Below are positions 1 through 7,953 of a stretch of 34,500 nucleotides of DNA, in pieces. The position numbers and the translations under genes were made by a program. The stretch covers positions 1 through 34,500 of the forward strand of contig CAXTVM010000038.1 in assembly GCA_964247725.1 (NCBI GenBank), written 5' to 3'. How positions within the stretch are numbered: the first letter of the stretch is position 1; each line of letters begins with the position of its first letter. Under the pieces are notes generated by a model. The model ran no database searches. It was not told the DNA's origin and saw only the letters and a list, made by a program, of their open reading frames with translations. The DNA is from Lichenicola sp964247725. GTDB taxonomy: Bacteria; Pseudomonadota; Alphaproteobacteria; Acetobacterales; Acetobacteraceae.

Positions 1-1376
1 GCGGCACCTACAAGAAGCTGATCGTGCGCGACGGCCGGCTGGTCGGCGGCATCCTGATGGGCGACATCTCCAAGGCTGCCTTCCTGATGCAGGCATTCGA
101 CCGCGACAGCCCGCTGCCCGAAGAGCGGCTGTCGCTGCTGTTCGACCTGGGTGCGCCGCCGCAGAAGGTGACGCTCGACGAGATGCCGGCCGACGCGCAG
201 GTCTGCAACTGCAACGGCGTCACCAAGGGGGCGATCGGCGGCTGCGTCGGCGCCGGCAAGCGGACCACCCGGGCGGTGATGGACGCTACCCGCGCCGGCA
301 TGGGCTGCGGCTCCTGCAAGGCGCTGGTGGCGGAAGTGGTCGAATGGTTCTGCGGCGGCACCGTCGAGGAGGACCCGTCGGTGCACTACTACGTGCCGTG
401 CATCCCGTTGACCAAGCCGGAGCTGGTCGCCGCGGTGCGGGCGCAGGGGCTGCTCTCGGTCTCCTCGGTGTTCGCGGCCCTGGCCGGCGGCGTCCCGGAT
501 GCCGCCTCCAAGCCGGCGCTGGCCTCGCTGTTGATCACGGTATGGGCGGACCGCTACATCGACGAGCGCGACGCCCGGTTCATCAACGACCGCGTGCACG
601 CCAACATCCAGAAGGACGGCACCTTCTCGGTGGTGCCCGAGATGCCGGGCGGCGTCACCACGCCGGCCGACCTGATCCGCATCGCCGAGGTGGCGCAGAA
701 GTACAACGTGCCGCTGGTCAAGCTGACCGGCGGCCAGCGCATCGACCTGGTCGGCGTGTCCAAGGAGGACCTGCCGCGCATGTGGGCCGACCTCGGCATG
801 CCGTCCGGGCACGCCTACGGCAAGAGCTACCGCACCTGCAAGAGCTGCATCGGCACCGAGTATTGCCGCTTCGGGCTTGGTGATTCGATGGGGCTGGCGA
901 CCAAGATCGAGCGCCGGTTCCGCGGTGTCGACAGCCCGGCCAAGCTGAAGCTCGCCACCGCCGGCTGCCCGCGCAACTGCTCGGAGGCGATGGTCAAGGA
1001 CATCGGCGCGGTCGCGATCGGCAACGACCGCTGGGAGATCTACGTGGGGGGTGCCGCAGGTGCCCACATCCGCAAGGGGGACCTGCTCTGCACCGTCGAC
1101 GGCGAGGATGCCGCGATGCGGATCACCTCCCGCTTCATGCAGTACTACCGCGAGAATGCGAAGTGGAAGGAGCGCACCTACAGCTTCGTGCCGCGCATCG
1201 GGCTGGAGCGCATCCGGGCGATCGTGGTGGACGACAGCGACGGCATCGTGGCCGACCTCGACGCGGCGATGGCGTGCTCGATCGCCGCCGTCACCGATCC
1301 CTGGCGGGAGGCGACGGCGCCGAAGACCGCCAACCAGTTCGCCGACATCCTGGTGCCGGCGGGAGTGGGGTCGTGA
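1..1376 (+). CDS. nirB: NADH-dependent nitrite reductase large subunit NirB, 3' part (5' end outside window)
   Basis: The reading frame is open from base 3 to the TGA at 1374-1376 and enters from the left, so only the C-terminal ~457 residues are visible. A BFD-like [2Fe-2S] domain comes first, with a CxC pair near 204-212 and a CGSC pair near 305-319. A ferredoxin-like half-domain follows, then the siroheme/[4Fe-4S] site: Cys-x5-Cys at 846-866 and Cys-x3-Cys (GCPRNC) at 963-980. This order and the motif spacing are those of assimilatory NirB, a cytoplasmic enzyme reducing nitrite to ammonium with NAD(P)H. The N-terminal FAD/NAD domains must lie upstream. The stop overlaps the GTG of nirD by 4 bases, so the two are translationally coupled. 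Confidence 0.95.
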   Translation, partial: GTYKKLIVRDGRLVGGILMGDISKAAFLMQAFDRDSPLPEERLSLLFDLGAPPQKVTLDEMPADAQVCNCNGVTKGAIGGCVGAGKRTTRAVMDATRAGMGCGSCKALVAEVVEWFCGGTVEEDPSVHYYVPCIPLTKPELVAAVRAQGLLSVSSVFAALAGGVPDAASKPALASLLITVWADRYIDERDARFINDRVHANIQKDGTFSVVPEMPGGVTTPADLIRIAEVAQKYNVPLVKLTGGQRIDLVGVSKEDLPRMWADLGMPSGHAYGKSYRTCKSCIGTEYCRFGLGDSMGLATKIERRFRGVDSPAKLKLATAGCPRNCSEAMVKDIGAVAIGNDRWEIYVGGAAGAHIRKGDLLCTVDGEDAAMRITSRFMQYYRENAKWKERTYSFVPRIGLERIRAIVVDDSDGIVADLDAAMACSIAAVTDPWREATAPKTANQFADILVPAGVGS

Positions 1377-1693
1377 GCGGCCGTGCGGGCGATGCAATCC
1401 CGATCGGCCCGCTGTCGCAGATCCCGGTCGGCGAGGGCCGCAACATGGTGGTCGGCGACCGCACGCTGGCGGTGTTCCACCTGCACGGCGGCGCGGTCTA
1501 TGCCACCCAGCCGACTTGCCCGCACAGAGGTGGCCCGCTCGCCGACGGGCTGACCGGCAGCCATACCGTAATGTGCCCGCTGCACGACCGGGTGTTCGAC
1601 CTGCGCACCGGCGCCGGTCCCGACTGCTCGATCAGCGTGGTGCCGGTGCGGGTGCAGGACGGAATCATGGTGGTGGAGCTGGCCACCGCCTGA
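1373..1693 (+). CDS. nirD: Nitrite reductase small subunit NirD (Rieske-like)
   Basis: This is a 106-residue protein starting at a GTG that overlaps the nirB stop (GTGA). It carries a complete Rieske-type cluster signature: TCPHRGG near 1516-1536 and MCPLHD near 1572-1589, so the Cys-x-His / Cys-x2-His ligands are kept. Many enterobacterial NirD proteins have lost these ligands; this one should bind a [2Fe-2S] cluster. It is the partner of NirB in ammonium-forming nitrite reduction. An earlier in-frame start upstream would run through nirB in another frame and is not credible. It is probably co-transcribed with nirB; the hairpin at 1813-1846 is the nearest candidate transcript end. Confidence 0.93.
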   Translation: MSGRAGDAIPIGPLSQIPVGEGRNMVVGDRTLAVFHLHGGAVYATQPTCPHRGGPLADGLTGSHTVMCPLHDRVFDLRTGAGPDCSISVVPVRVQDGIMVVELATA

Positions 1694-1812
1694 CGTTCGG
1701 GACAGCGCCGGGCAATGCGGGCGGCGGGCGGGGTCCGGTCACCGCTCGCCATGTCCGAAACGCCTTGCGGGCTCGATGCCCACCCCGTGACGATGCGCCG
1801 ATCGGCAACGAT

Positions 1813-1846
1813 GTCCGGCGGATCGGCGCGCAGTCATCCGCCGGAC
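1813..1846. terminator. 11-bp inverted repeat after nirBD
   Basis: The arms GTCCGGCGGAT (1813-1823) and ATCCGCCGGAC (1836-1846) are perfectly complementary with a 12-base loop. The hairpin lies ~120 bases after the nirD stop and ~110 bases before the chemoreceptor gene. No T-run follows on the + strand, so it may be a Rho-assisted end, an mRNA-stabilising structure, or a palindromic operator for the downstream gene. Confidence 0.5.
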
Positions 1847-1955
1847 GCGGCTTAACCGGATGTTCAACGCTTCGCGCAATAAATGTTGGACGTTGACGCC
1901 GGCAGCCGCGCGAACTCATCCAACCGCGCCCTGCCCATGAGTGGGTCCAATAGAG

Positions 1956-3308
1956 ATGATCAACATTTCGAGCCTGCCACCGGAACGGGTCAAGAGGATC
2001 GCCGTCTTCAGGATCGGCCAGTCCGATCTCGAGCTTCTCGATCGCCATCGGGACATGTTGCTCGCGGTTCTGCCGGACGTCCTGGCCAGCAGCGCGGAAG
2101 ACATGAGCCTTTGGCCGGAGGTGCAGCAGGCGATCAAGGAGCCCGAGGTCATGCAGGTCCGGGCTTCGCACTTGCGCCGGCTGCTGCAGGGAGAGATCGC
2201 CGACGGCTACCGCGAGTCCGCGACGGCACTCGCCCACACCTTCCTCCGCCACCGCATCCCGGGCTACGCGGCATCGATCTGCCACGCCTCGGCGCTGCGC
2301 GGCCTGCTCGATCAGATCAGCGCCAGGATGGTGCGGGCCGGGTGGCGCGAACGCCGGTCCGCGCCCGCTACCGTGAACGCCCTGCACCACACCCTAAGCA
2401 AGCTCATCTGGCTCGATGTCGGCATCGTCCTGCTCACCTATGCGGACGGCGAGCAGGCCGCCCGGACCGCCGCCAGGGGCGACCTCGAGACGTTCCAGGC
2501 CAAGGCGCAGGTGGTGGTGCAGGCGGTGGGCTCCGGCTCGGCGGCGGTCGAGAGCAGTGCACGGACTGTCGCTCGCATCGTGGAGCAGACCGGGGAGCGG
2601 GCCGCCGCCGCGACCAGCGCCTCCGACGAGGCGTCCGCCAACGTGCTGTCGGTGGCCAGTGCAGCGGAGCAGCTGTCGGCCTCCATCGGCGAGATCGCCA
2701 AGCAGGCCGGACGGGCCGCCGAGATCGCCCGGGAGGCCAACGACGCCACCCGCAAGACCGACGGCACCATGAACATGCTGAGCCAGTCGGCCGGCAGCAT
2801 CGGCGACGTCGTCGGCCTCATCAGCAGCATCGCGGCGCAGACCAACCTGCTGGCGCTGAACGCGACCATCGAGGCCGCCCGCGCCGGCGAGGCCGGCAAG
2901 GGCTTTGCCGTGGTCGCCACCGAGGTCAAGAGCCTGGCCAACCAGACCGCGCGCGCGACCGGCGAGATCGCGTCGCAGATCAAGACGATGCAGGGCGCGA
3001 CGCGGACCGCGGTCGACTCGATCCAGGCGATAGGCCACGTCGTCGAGGAGATGGACCACGTGGCGGCCGCGATCGCCGCCGCGGTGGAGCAGCAGCGCGC
3101 CTCGACGCAGGAGATCGCCGGCAACGTCAACCGCGCCGCGGTCGGCACGCGCGCGGCGGCGACCAACATCAGCGGCGTGGACGCTGCAGCGCAGCAATCC
3201 GGCCAGGCGGCGGGGCAGGTGCTGGAAGTGGCGCTCGGCCTGGCCCAGCAGGCCTCGCTGCTGCAGACGGCGGTGGAGGACCTGATCAGCCGCAGCCACG
3301 CCGCGTGA
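1956..3308 (+). CDS. Globin-coupled methyl-accepting chemotaxis transducer (soluble, HemAT/GCS type)
   Basis: The product is 450 residues from ATG 1956; an in-frame GTG at 1941 would add five. Residues ~10-165 look like a protoglobin heme sensor: all-helical, with His94 and His99 in the segment where globin-coupled sensors place the proximal heme ligand (HTFLRHRIPGY). Residues ~200-445 are a cytoplasmic MCP signalling domain, with the conserved hairpin tip (AAQTNLLALNATIEAARAGE) near residue 290-315. No transmembrane segment is visible, so the receptor is soluble and would signal to a CheA/CheW array. Family knowledge suggests O2, CO or NO as ligand. The gene follows nirBD by ~260 bases. Sensing of nitrogen oxides is inference from that neighbourhood only. 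Confidence 0.88.
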   Translation: MINISSLPPERVKRIAVFRIGQSDLELLDRHRDMLLAVLPDVLASSAEDMSLWPEVQQAIKEPEVMQVRASHLRRLLQGEIADGYRESATALAHTFLRHRIPGYAASICHASALRGLLDQISARMVRAGWRERRSAPATVNALHHTLSKLIWLDVGIVLLTYADGEQAARTAARGDLETFQAKAQVVVQAVGSGSAAVESSARTVARIVEQTGERAAAATSASDEASANVLSVASAAEQLSASIGEIAKQAGRAAEIAREANDATRKTDGTMNMLSQSAGSIGDVVGLISSIAAQTNLLALNATIEAARAGEAGKGFAVVATEVKSLANQTARATGEIASQIKTMQGATRTAVDSIQAIGHVVEEMDHVAAAIAAAVEQQRASTQEIAGNVNRAAVGTRAAATNISGVDAAAQQSGQAAGQVLEVALGLAQQASLLQTAVEDLISRSHAA

Positions 3309-3323
3309 GGCGATGGCTCGACC

Positions 3324-4331
3324 TCACCTCATGCTGAGCTGGTGCGGCGACAGCGCGGTGTTGAGCCAGATGCCGTGCGGGCTGCGGCCGGTCGGGATGT
3401 AGCTCACCGCCGATGTCGCCGGGTCGATGATCGCCACCTTCTGGCGCCAGCGCAGCGTCGCCCACAGCTTGCCGTCCGGGCCGAACACGATGTCGTCCGG
3501 GCCGCCCGGAACGTGGAAGGTCTTCAGGATGGCCAAGCTGTCCCAGTCGAGCTGCTCGATCGTGCCCGACACCCGGCAGGTCACGTAGAGCAGGCGCTTG
3601 GAAGGCATCACGAACAGGTTGTGCGGGCCCGGCGCCATTTCGATCCTGCGGTCGACCGCGCCGGTGGCGGGATCGACCTCGGCGACGTACGTAGCGCCCA
3701 TGTCGCCGACCAGGATCCGGCCGTTGTGCCACAGCACGCCGGCGGGGGTGCTGCCTACGGCCGTGTCCCACAGCACGCGGCCGGTGGCGGTCTCGATCGC
3801 GATCAGCCGGCCGGTGTCCTGCAGGCTGACGTAGGCGACCGAGGAGTCCGGCGCATAGTTGATGTGGCTTGGCATCGAGGCAGCCGGCACCCGATGCAGC
3901 AGGGCGAGCGTGGCGGCGTCGTAGATGTCGACCTGGTCGCGGGCGAGGCCAGCCACGGTAAGGTAGCGGCCGTTCGGGCTGTACTGCAGCTGGTAGGGGT
4001 CCGCCATCGGCACGTGGCGCAGCGGCAGCCCGGTCTGCGCGTCGAGGAAGAAGGCGGCGTTGCCGGCGGTGTCGCCGACCACCAGCGTCCGGCCGTCCGG
4101 GGTGGTCGCCATGTGGTGCGGCTCGCGCAGCATGGGGATGCGCCGGATGAGCTGGTGGCTGTCGATGTCGAATTCGCTGATCGAGGCGTCGGCCGAGTTC
4201 AGCACGAAGGCGATCCGCGCGGCCTGCGACGGCGCAGCGCCGGCCAGCAGGGCGGCGCCGAGCAGGCCAGCGCCGGCAAGGCGGTGTCGGGTTCGCCCGC
4301 GCGCAAGAGTGGGCCTGCTGATCTGTCGCAT
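3324..4331 (-). CDS. Exported YVTN-type beta-propeller protein
   Basis: The product is 335 residues from ATG 4331; a TTG at 4334 lies directly before it. The N-terminus is basic, then hydrophobic (LAGAGLLGAALLAGAA), and ends in an A-x-A-like site (SQAA) near residue 38, so it should be a signal peptide. The rest is built of repeated ~40-residue blades of the YVTN/lactonase-like propeller type, with recurrent turns such as TPDGRTLVV, SPNGRYLTV and FGPDGKLWA. It is probably periplasmic. Such proteins are often redox- or metal-linked or act as binding scaffolds, but no catalytic motif is visible and the substrate is unknown. It is convergent with the chemoreceptor gene, with a 15-base gap. Confidence 0.8.
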   Translation of the reverse strand: MRQISRPTLARGRTRHRLAGAGLLGAALLAGAAPSQAARIAFVLNSADASISEFDIDSHQLIRRIPMLREPHHMATTPDGRTLVVGDTAGNAAFFLDAQTGLPLRHVPMADPYQLQYSPNGRYLTVAGLARDQVDIYDAATLALLHRVPAASMPSHINYAPDSSVAYVSLQDTGRLIAIETATGRVLWDTAVGSTPAGVLWHNGRILVGDMGATYVAEVDPATGAVDRRIEMAPGPHNLFVMPSKRLLYVTCRVSGTIEQLDWDSLAILKTFHVPGGPDDIVFGPDGKLWATLRWRQKVAIIDPATSAVSYIPTGRSPHGIWLNTALSPHQLSMR

Positions 4332-4419
4332 CAACGCGTCCGCCTAAGCTGTTCCGGGGCCGTGAGGGATGGCCTGAACCGCATGGGTCGTGTCAACGGG
4401 AAAAGGGTAGGAAGGAGGC

Positions 4420-4567
4420 CGGGGCGCTGCCCTGGACCCGTTGGGGCCGCGGGCCCCAAACCCCGATCCGTTAAGGAGATAGTCCATCCATGAAGGTCCA
4501 ACCCTGACGAATCGGGCCTGGGGCCCGCGGCCCCAGTGGGGTCCAGAGGCAAAGCCCCTGGCCTTCC
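4420..4567. repeat. Palindromic intergenic repeat, copy A (complete)
   Basis: Two ~60-base arms are imperfect reverse complements around a ~30-base centre. Each arm contains its own hairpin: TTGGGGCC-GCG-GGCCCCAA at 4441-4459 and CTGGGGCC-CGC-GGCCCCAG at 4518-4536. Shared words are CCCTGGACCCGTTGGGGCC (left) and its near-complement GGCCCCAGTGGGGTCC (right). The same arms recur at 25298-25486, and one arm at 16495-16556. It fills most of the gap between the divergent propeller and nfu genes. It looks like a REP/MITE-type element; the structure could also block transcription in both directions. Confidence 0.75.
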
Positions 4568-4654
4568 TCCCCTGCGTCGCCCCTTGCCTCCGCGTGCGCT
4601 CTCGCCACATGACAGCGGCAGGACCGCGCCGGTCCGCGATCAGGAACCGCTCGC

Positions 4655-5212
4655 ATGTTCATCGAGACCGAGGACACCCCCAACCCGGCGACGCTGAAGT
4701 TCCTGCCGGGCCGCGACGTCATGGGCGCCGGCACCGCCGACTTCACCAATGCGGAGGCTGCCGGCCGGTCCTCGCTCGCCACCGCCCTGTTCGAGGAGAC
4801 CGGGGTTGCGCGCGTCTTTCTAGGTGGCGACTTCATCGCCGTCACCAAGTCCGACGATGTCGCCTGGAGCGAGCTGAAGCCGCAGGTGCTGGCGATCATC
4901 GTCGACCAATTCGTGTCGGGCCGTCCGCTGGTCGACGCCGAGAGCGACGCCGTCTTCGAGGACGTGTCGCCGGAAGACCGCGAGATCGTCGATCAGATCA
5001 AGGAGCTGTTGGACACGCGGGTACGTCCGGCCGTTGCCGGCGACGGCGGCGACATCGTGTTCCGCGGCTACCGCGACGGCATCGTGCGGCTGCACATGCA
5101 GGGCGCCTGCGCCGGCTGCCCGTCGTCCCGCGCCACGCTGAAGCACGGCGTCGAGAACATGCTGCGCCACTACGTGCCCGAGGTGGTGGCGGTCGAGCAG
5201 GTCGAGGCCTGA
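4655..5212 (+). CDS. Nfu-type Fe-S cluster carrier (NfuA/NFU1-like)
   Basis: A 185-residue protein. Residues 1-~85 are the Nfu N-terminal domain (opening MFIETEDTPNPATLKFLPG, typical of alphaproteobacterial and mitochondrial NFU1). Residues ~105-180 are the NifU C-terminal domain with the cluster-binding C152-A-G-C155. The protein carries [4Fe-4S] clusters to client enzymes in the cytoplasm; succinate dehydrogenase and siroheme nitrite reductase in this window are plausible clients, but that is inference. AGGA lies ~10 bases before the ATG. Its own promoter must sit in or after the palindromic repeat at 4420-4567. Confidence 0.93.
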   Translation: MFIETEDTPNPATLKFLPGRDVMGAGTADFTNAEAAGRSSLATALFEETGVARVFLGGDFIAVTKSDDVAWSELKPQVLAIIVDQFVSGRPLVDAESDAVFEDVSPEDREIVDQIKELLDTRVRPAVAGDGGDIVFRGYRDGIVRLHMQGACAGCPSSRATLKHGVENMLRHYVPEVVAVEQVEA

Positions 5213-5249
5213 CTGCAGGGCTGTCCGTAGTCCGGGACGCGCGCCGGCG

Positions 5250-5831
5250 ATGAGCGACGAGCCCGCTCTCGACCTGCTGTTCCGCCAGGCCAGGACGCCA
5301 TCGGCGTGGACCGAGACGCCGATCGAGGATGAGACGCTCCGCGACCTCTACGACTTGCTGAAGCTGGCGCCGACCTCGGGCAACTGCTCCCCCGGCCGGT
5401 TCGTGTTCCTGACCTCGCGCGACAGCCGCGAACGGCTACGGCCGGCGCTGTCGGCCGGCAACGTCGAGCTGGTGATGGGCGCCGCGGTCACCGTGATCGT
5501 GGCGCACGATCCGCTGTTCTTCGAGCAGTTCCCCCGGCTCTATCCGACCGAGGAGGCACGGTCCTGGTTCGCCGCCGACCGCGACCTCGCCGACGAGACC
5601 GCGGTTCGCAATGCGACGCTGCAGGGCGGCTACCTGATCCTGGCGGCGCGGGCGCTCGGTCTCGACGTCTATCCGATGTCCGGGTTCGACAATGCCCGCG
5701 TTGACGAGATCTTCCTGGCCGGGCCCGGCTGGCGCTCCGATTTCCTGGTCAGCCTCGGCCATGCGGATGGCGGGCCGCCCTCGCCGCGGTCGCCGCGACT
5801 TACCTTCGACGAAGCCTGCATGCTGCTGTGA
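5250..5831 (+). CDS. rutE: Nitroreductase-family protein, RutE/HadB-like (putative malonic semialdehyde reductase)
   Basis: A 193-residue FMN/NAD(P)H nitroreductase-fold protein. Its length and several blocks match the RutE subgroup: an early R-T-x3-W-x-E-T-P-I segment, KLAPTSGNCSPGRFVF, ARSWF, and LGLDVYPMSGFD. RutE reduces malonic semialdehyde to 3-hydroxypropionate at the end of uracil breakdown. No other rut gene is visible here, so the physiological substrate is uncertain; the family often reduces small aldehydes or quinones. Its TGA overlaps the GTG start of tsaB by 4 bases, placing it upstream in the tsaB-rimI operon, so the gene could have a housekeeping detoxification role. Confidence 0.82.
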   Translation: MSDEPALDLLFRQARTPSAWTETPIEDETLRDLYDLLKLAPTSGNCSPGRFVFLTSRDSRERLRPALSAGNVELVMGAAVTVIVAHDPLFFEQFPRLYPTEEARSWFAADRDLADETAVRNATLQGGYLILAARALGLDVYPMSGFDNARVDEIFLAGPGWRSDFLVSLGHADGGPPSPRSPRLTFDEACMLL

Positions 5832-6535
5832 GCGACCCTGCGGATGCGGCGCGGACCGTGGTGCTGAACGCGGCCTCGTCTGAGCTGGGCGCATGGTTCG
5901 GACTGCTGGAGGGCGGCACGGTGCGCCGGGAAGGCCATGCGGCCGGTCGTGGCGGCGTCACCCTGCTGCCGATGCTGCTCCACCGGGCGCTGGACGAGCT
6001 GCGATGGCCGGCCGCCAGCGTGCGCACGGTCGCGGTTGTGGTCGGACCCGGCAGCTTCACGGCACTACGCGCCAGCTTGGCGCTGGCGCACGGGCTGGCG
6101 CTGGGCGCCGGCGCGGCCGTGGTCGGCGTGACGGTCGGCGAGGCGCTGGCGCTGGCGCTGCGCCGGCTCGGCGACGGCGATCCGATCTGGTGCGCGAGTC
6201 ATGCCCGCCGCGACCGCGTGTTCATCGAGCACGTGCAGACGGAAGGCGCGCCGCCCCGGGCGGCGATGCTGGACGCGCTGCCGCCGGATGCCGGCCCGGA
6301 CGCGGACCGCGATGCGGTGGCGGTGCTGGTCGCCGGCGATGCCGAGGAGGCGGTGGCAGCAGCCCTGCTGCGCCGCGGCAGCCGAGTCCGGCGTGCCGGG
6401 CGCGCGGCGCCCTCGATGGCGGAGGTCGCCGACGCGGCCTGGCGCCGCAGGACCGGCCGGCTGCCGCCGCGTCCGGCGCAGCCGCTCTATGTCGATCCGC
6501 CGGAGGCGAGGCTGCCGGCGGCACTGCCGGCATGA
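5828..6535 (+). CDS. tsaB: tRNA threonylcarbamoyladenosine biosynthesis protein TsaB
   Basis: A 235-residue ASKHA-fold protein starting with a GTG that overlaps the upstream stop (GTGA). The diagnostic GPGSFTALRAS block is near residue 73, followed by the alanine-rich helix LALAHGLALGAG. TsaB forms the TsaD-TsaB-TsaE complex that installs t6A at position 37 of ANN-decoding tRNAs. It lacks catalytic residues itself and is a dimerising scaffold for TsaD. Sequence after residue ~130 is alanine/arginine rich and diverged, as is normal for TsaB. It overlaps rimI by ATGA, and tsaB-rimI is a widely conserved pair. Confidence 0.92.
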   Translation: MSDPADAARTVVLNAASSELGAWFGLLEGGTVRREGHAAGRGGVTLLPMLLHRALDELRWPAASVRTVAVVVGPGSFTALRASLALAHGLALGAGAAVVGVTVGEALALALRRLGDGDPIWCASHARRDRVFIEHVQTEGAPPRAAMLDALPPDAGPDADRDAVAVLVAGDAEEAVAAALLRRGSRVRRAGRAAPSMAEVADAAWRRRTGRLPPRPAQPLYVDPPEARLPAALPA

Positions 6536-6984
6536 TCGTGAGCGGCATCGGCGTCGCCGCGGTCCTGGCGGCGCTGCACGGGGAGTGCTTTCCGTCCGGC
6601 GGGGCCTGGGACGAGGCGGCGATGACGGCGCTGTTGGCAATGCCCGGCTGTTTTGCCGCGACCGCTCCGGCCGGTGGGCTGGCGCTGGCGAGGGTCGCCG
6701 CCGACGACGCCGAACTGCTGACTCTGGGCGTGCTGCCGCGGGCGCGGCGGCGGGGCGTCGGCGGCCTGCTGCTGCGCGAGCTGGTCGACGAAGCGGCGGC
6801 GCGCGGCGCGCGGTCGCTGTTCCTGGAGGTCTCGGTCGCGAACGGCCCGGCGTTGGCCCTGTATCGCGCCGCCGGCTTCGCCGAGGTGGGCCGGCGCCGG
6901 CGCTACTACCCTGACGGCACCGATGCGCTGGTGCTGGCCCGTGGCCGTGCGGACAGTGTCGACGGCTGGCTCAGCTCCGCCTGA
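6532..6984 (+). CDS. rimI: Ribosomal protein S18-alanine N-acetyltransferase RimI (GNAT)
   Basis: The product is 150 residues from ATG 6532, overlapping the tsaB stop (ATGA). GNAT motif A is present as LTLGVLPRARRRGVGGLLL, giving the acetyl-CoA pyrophosphate loop R-R-R-G-V-G. Then come EVSVANGPALALYRAAGF and a Tyr-Tyr pair (RRRYYPDG), the usual RimI C-terminal signature. RimI acetylates the N-terminus of ribosomal protein S18, and in some bacteria other proteins. Its 3' end overlaps the convergent TusA-like gene by 14 bases. Confidence 0.9.
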   Translation: MIVSGIGVAAVLAALHGECFPSGGAWDEAAMTALLAMPGCFAATAPAGGLALARVAADDAELLTLGVLPRARRRGVGGLLLRELVDEAAARGARSLFLEVSVANGPALALYRAAGFAEVGRRRRYYPDGTDALVLARGRADSVDGWLSSA

Positions 6985-7210
6985 TCCGCAGCATCGTCAC
7001 GCCGTCGGCAAGCGTCGTGGTCTCCAGCAACGCATGGCCGAGGGCGACCGCGTTGGCGGATACGTTGCGCAGCGGCTCGGCGCCGCGCAGCCGCACTTCG
7101 AGCACGTCGCCCAAAGCCAGCCGGTCGAGCGCCAGCCGGGTGCGCACGAACGTCATCGGGCAGGCGTCGGCGGTGATGTCGAGCAGGGTGACGGCTGGAC
7201 GATCGGGCAT
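6971..7210 (-). CDS. TusA/SirA-family sulfur-carrier protein
   Basis: A 79-residue protein with the TusA-family core: the strand LLDITADACPMTFVRTR, with the single conserved Cys17 in a C-P-M-T motif, then a helix and LGDVLEVRLRG. The usual motif is C-P-x-P; here Thr replaces the second Pro. Family members carry persulfide sulfur for tRNA 2-thiolation, molybdenum cofactor or thiosulfate metabolism, or act with membrane transporters of the YedE/YeeE type. No partner gene is adjacent, so the pathway is open. It faces away from fur; the 7211-7413 gap should hold both promoters. The 3' overlap with rimI is 14 bases. Confidence 0.85.
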   Translation of the reverse strand: MPDRPAVTLLDITADACPMTFVRTRLALDRLALGDVLEVRLRGAEPLRNVSANAVALGHALLETTTLADGVTMLRIRRS

Positions 7211-7413
7211 GGGTCGGCGCTCCTCGAACGAGGCGGCCGCCCGGGGCGCGGGCGGGTGAAGCCGGCAAGATCGTGATCGCGCGCGTGCCGGACAACGGCG
7301 TTCCGGCCGGCATCCAGCCGCCGCCGCCGCCGTCGGCCGAGCGTTGCCGGACAGCCACAGTCGGTTCGGCGCCGATTGGACAATCCGGGCTCGGATCGGC
7401 TACGCCGCGAGGC

Positions 7414-7953
7414 ATGGCGGCTGGTGAAGCGATGGAATCGCGCATAGAGCGCTTGTGCATCGACCGCGGTCTGAAGATGACCGGCCAGCGCCGCGTCATC
7501 GCCCGCGTGCTGTCCGAGGCCGAGGACCACCCCGATGTCGAGGAGCTCTATCGGCGCGCAGCCCTCCTCGACAGCCGCATCTCGGTCGCCACCGTCTATC
7601 GAACGGTGCGGCTGCTGGAAGAGAAGGGCATCCTCGAGCGTCGCGATTTCGGCGGCGGCCGCGCCCGCTACGAGGCCACCGAGCACGGTCACCACTACCA
7701 CCTGATCGACATCGACACCGGCAAGGTGATCGAATTCGAGGATGCCGAGCACGAGCAGCTGATGCGCCAGATCGCCGCCCGGCTTGGCTTCGACCTCGTG
7801 TCGCACCGCATGGAGCTGTTCGGCCGGCGGCATCCTGAACCGGCGCCCAGCCCGATACAGGGACCGATACCTGGCGCTGAAAGGGCGGGTCCCGCCCTGG
7901 GCCCAACCCTGGGCCCCACTTTGGGCCCCAGACCCGGGACCAGGCACCGATGA
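7414..7953 (+). CDS. fur: Fur-family metalloregulator (Fur/Mur type) with a repeat-derived C-terminal tail
   Basis: The product is 179 residues from ATG 7414; ATG 7432 is equally possible. Winged-helix residues include MTGQRRVIARVL and ISVATVYRTVRLLEEKGILER. The dimerisation/metal domain has YEATEHGHHYHLIDIDTG and KVIEFEDAEHEQL, with many His/Glu ligands and no CxxC structural-zinc pairs, as in alphaproteobacterial Fur/Mur proteins that answer to iron or manganese. The usual protein end is near MELFGRR; ~45 extra residues follow, rich in Gly-Pro with a tandem L-G-P-T unit. That tail is encoded by GGGCCC-rich repeats (7890-7936). The stop overlaps the olsB start (ATGA). An in-frame extension back to 7273 has poor composition and is rejected. 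Confidence 0.88.
   Translation: MAAGEAMESRIERLCIDRGLKMTGQRRVIARVLSEAEDHPDVEELYRRAALLDSRISVATVYRTVRLLEEKGILERRDFGGGRARYEATEHGHHYHLIDIDTGKVIEFEDAEHEQLMRQIAARLGFDLVSHRMELFGRRHPEPAPSPIQGPIPGAERAGPALGPTLGPTLGPRPGTRHR
7886..7940. repeat. GGGCCC-rich tandem/palindromic repeat inside the 3' end of fur
   Basis: Three near-copies of CTGGGCCC follow each other at ~7898, 7911 and 7921; the last continues as TTGGGCCCCAGACC. The units can pair with each other (CTGGGCCC / GGGCCCAG). They encode the repeated L-G-P-T of the Fur tail. The reverse complement resembles the right arm of the intergenic palindromes at 4420-4567, so this may be a related element that entered coding sequence; that link is inference. 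Confidence 0.6.

Noticed and set aside
1883..3337. Long + strand frame overlapping the globin-MCP
   Set aside because: Arg/Gly/Pro-rich translation without domains; the MCP frame explains the same DNA.
7273..7413. N-terminal extension of Fur in the same frame
   Set aside because: Pro-rich, unlike any Fur N-terminus; better starts at 7414 and 7432.
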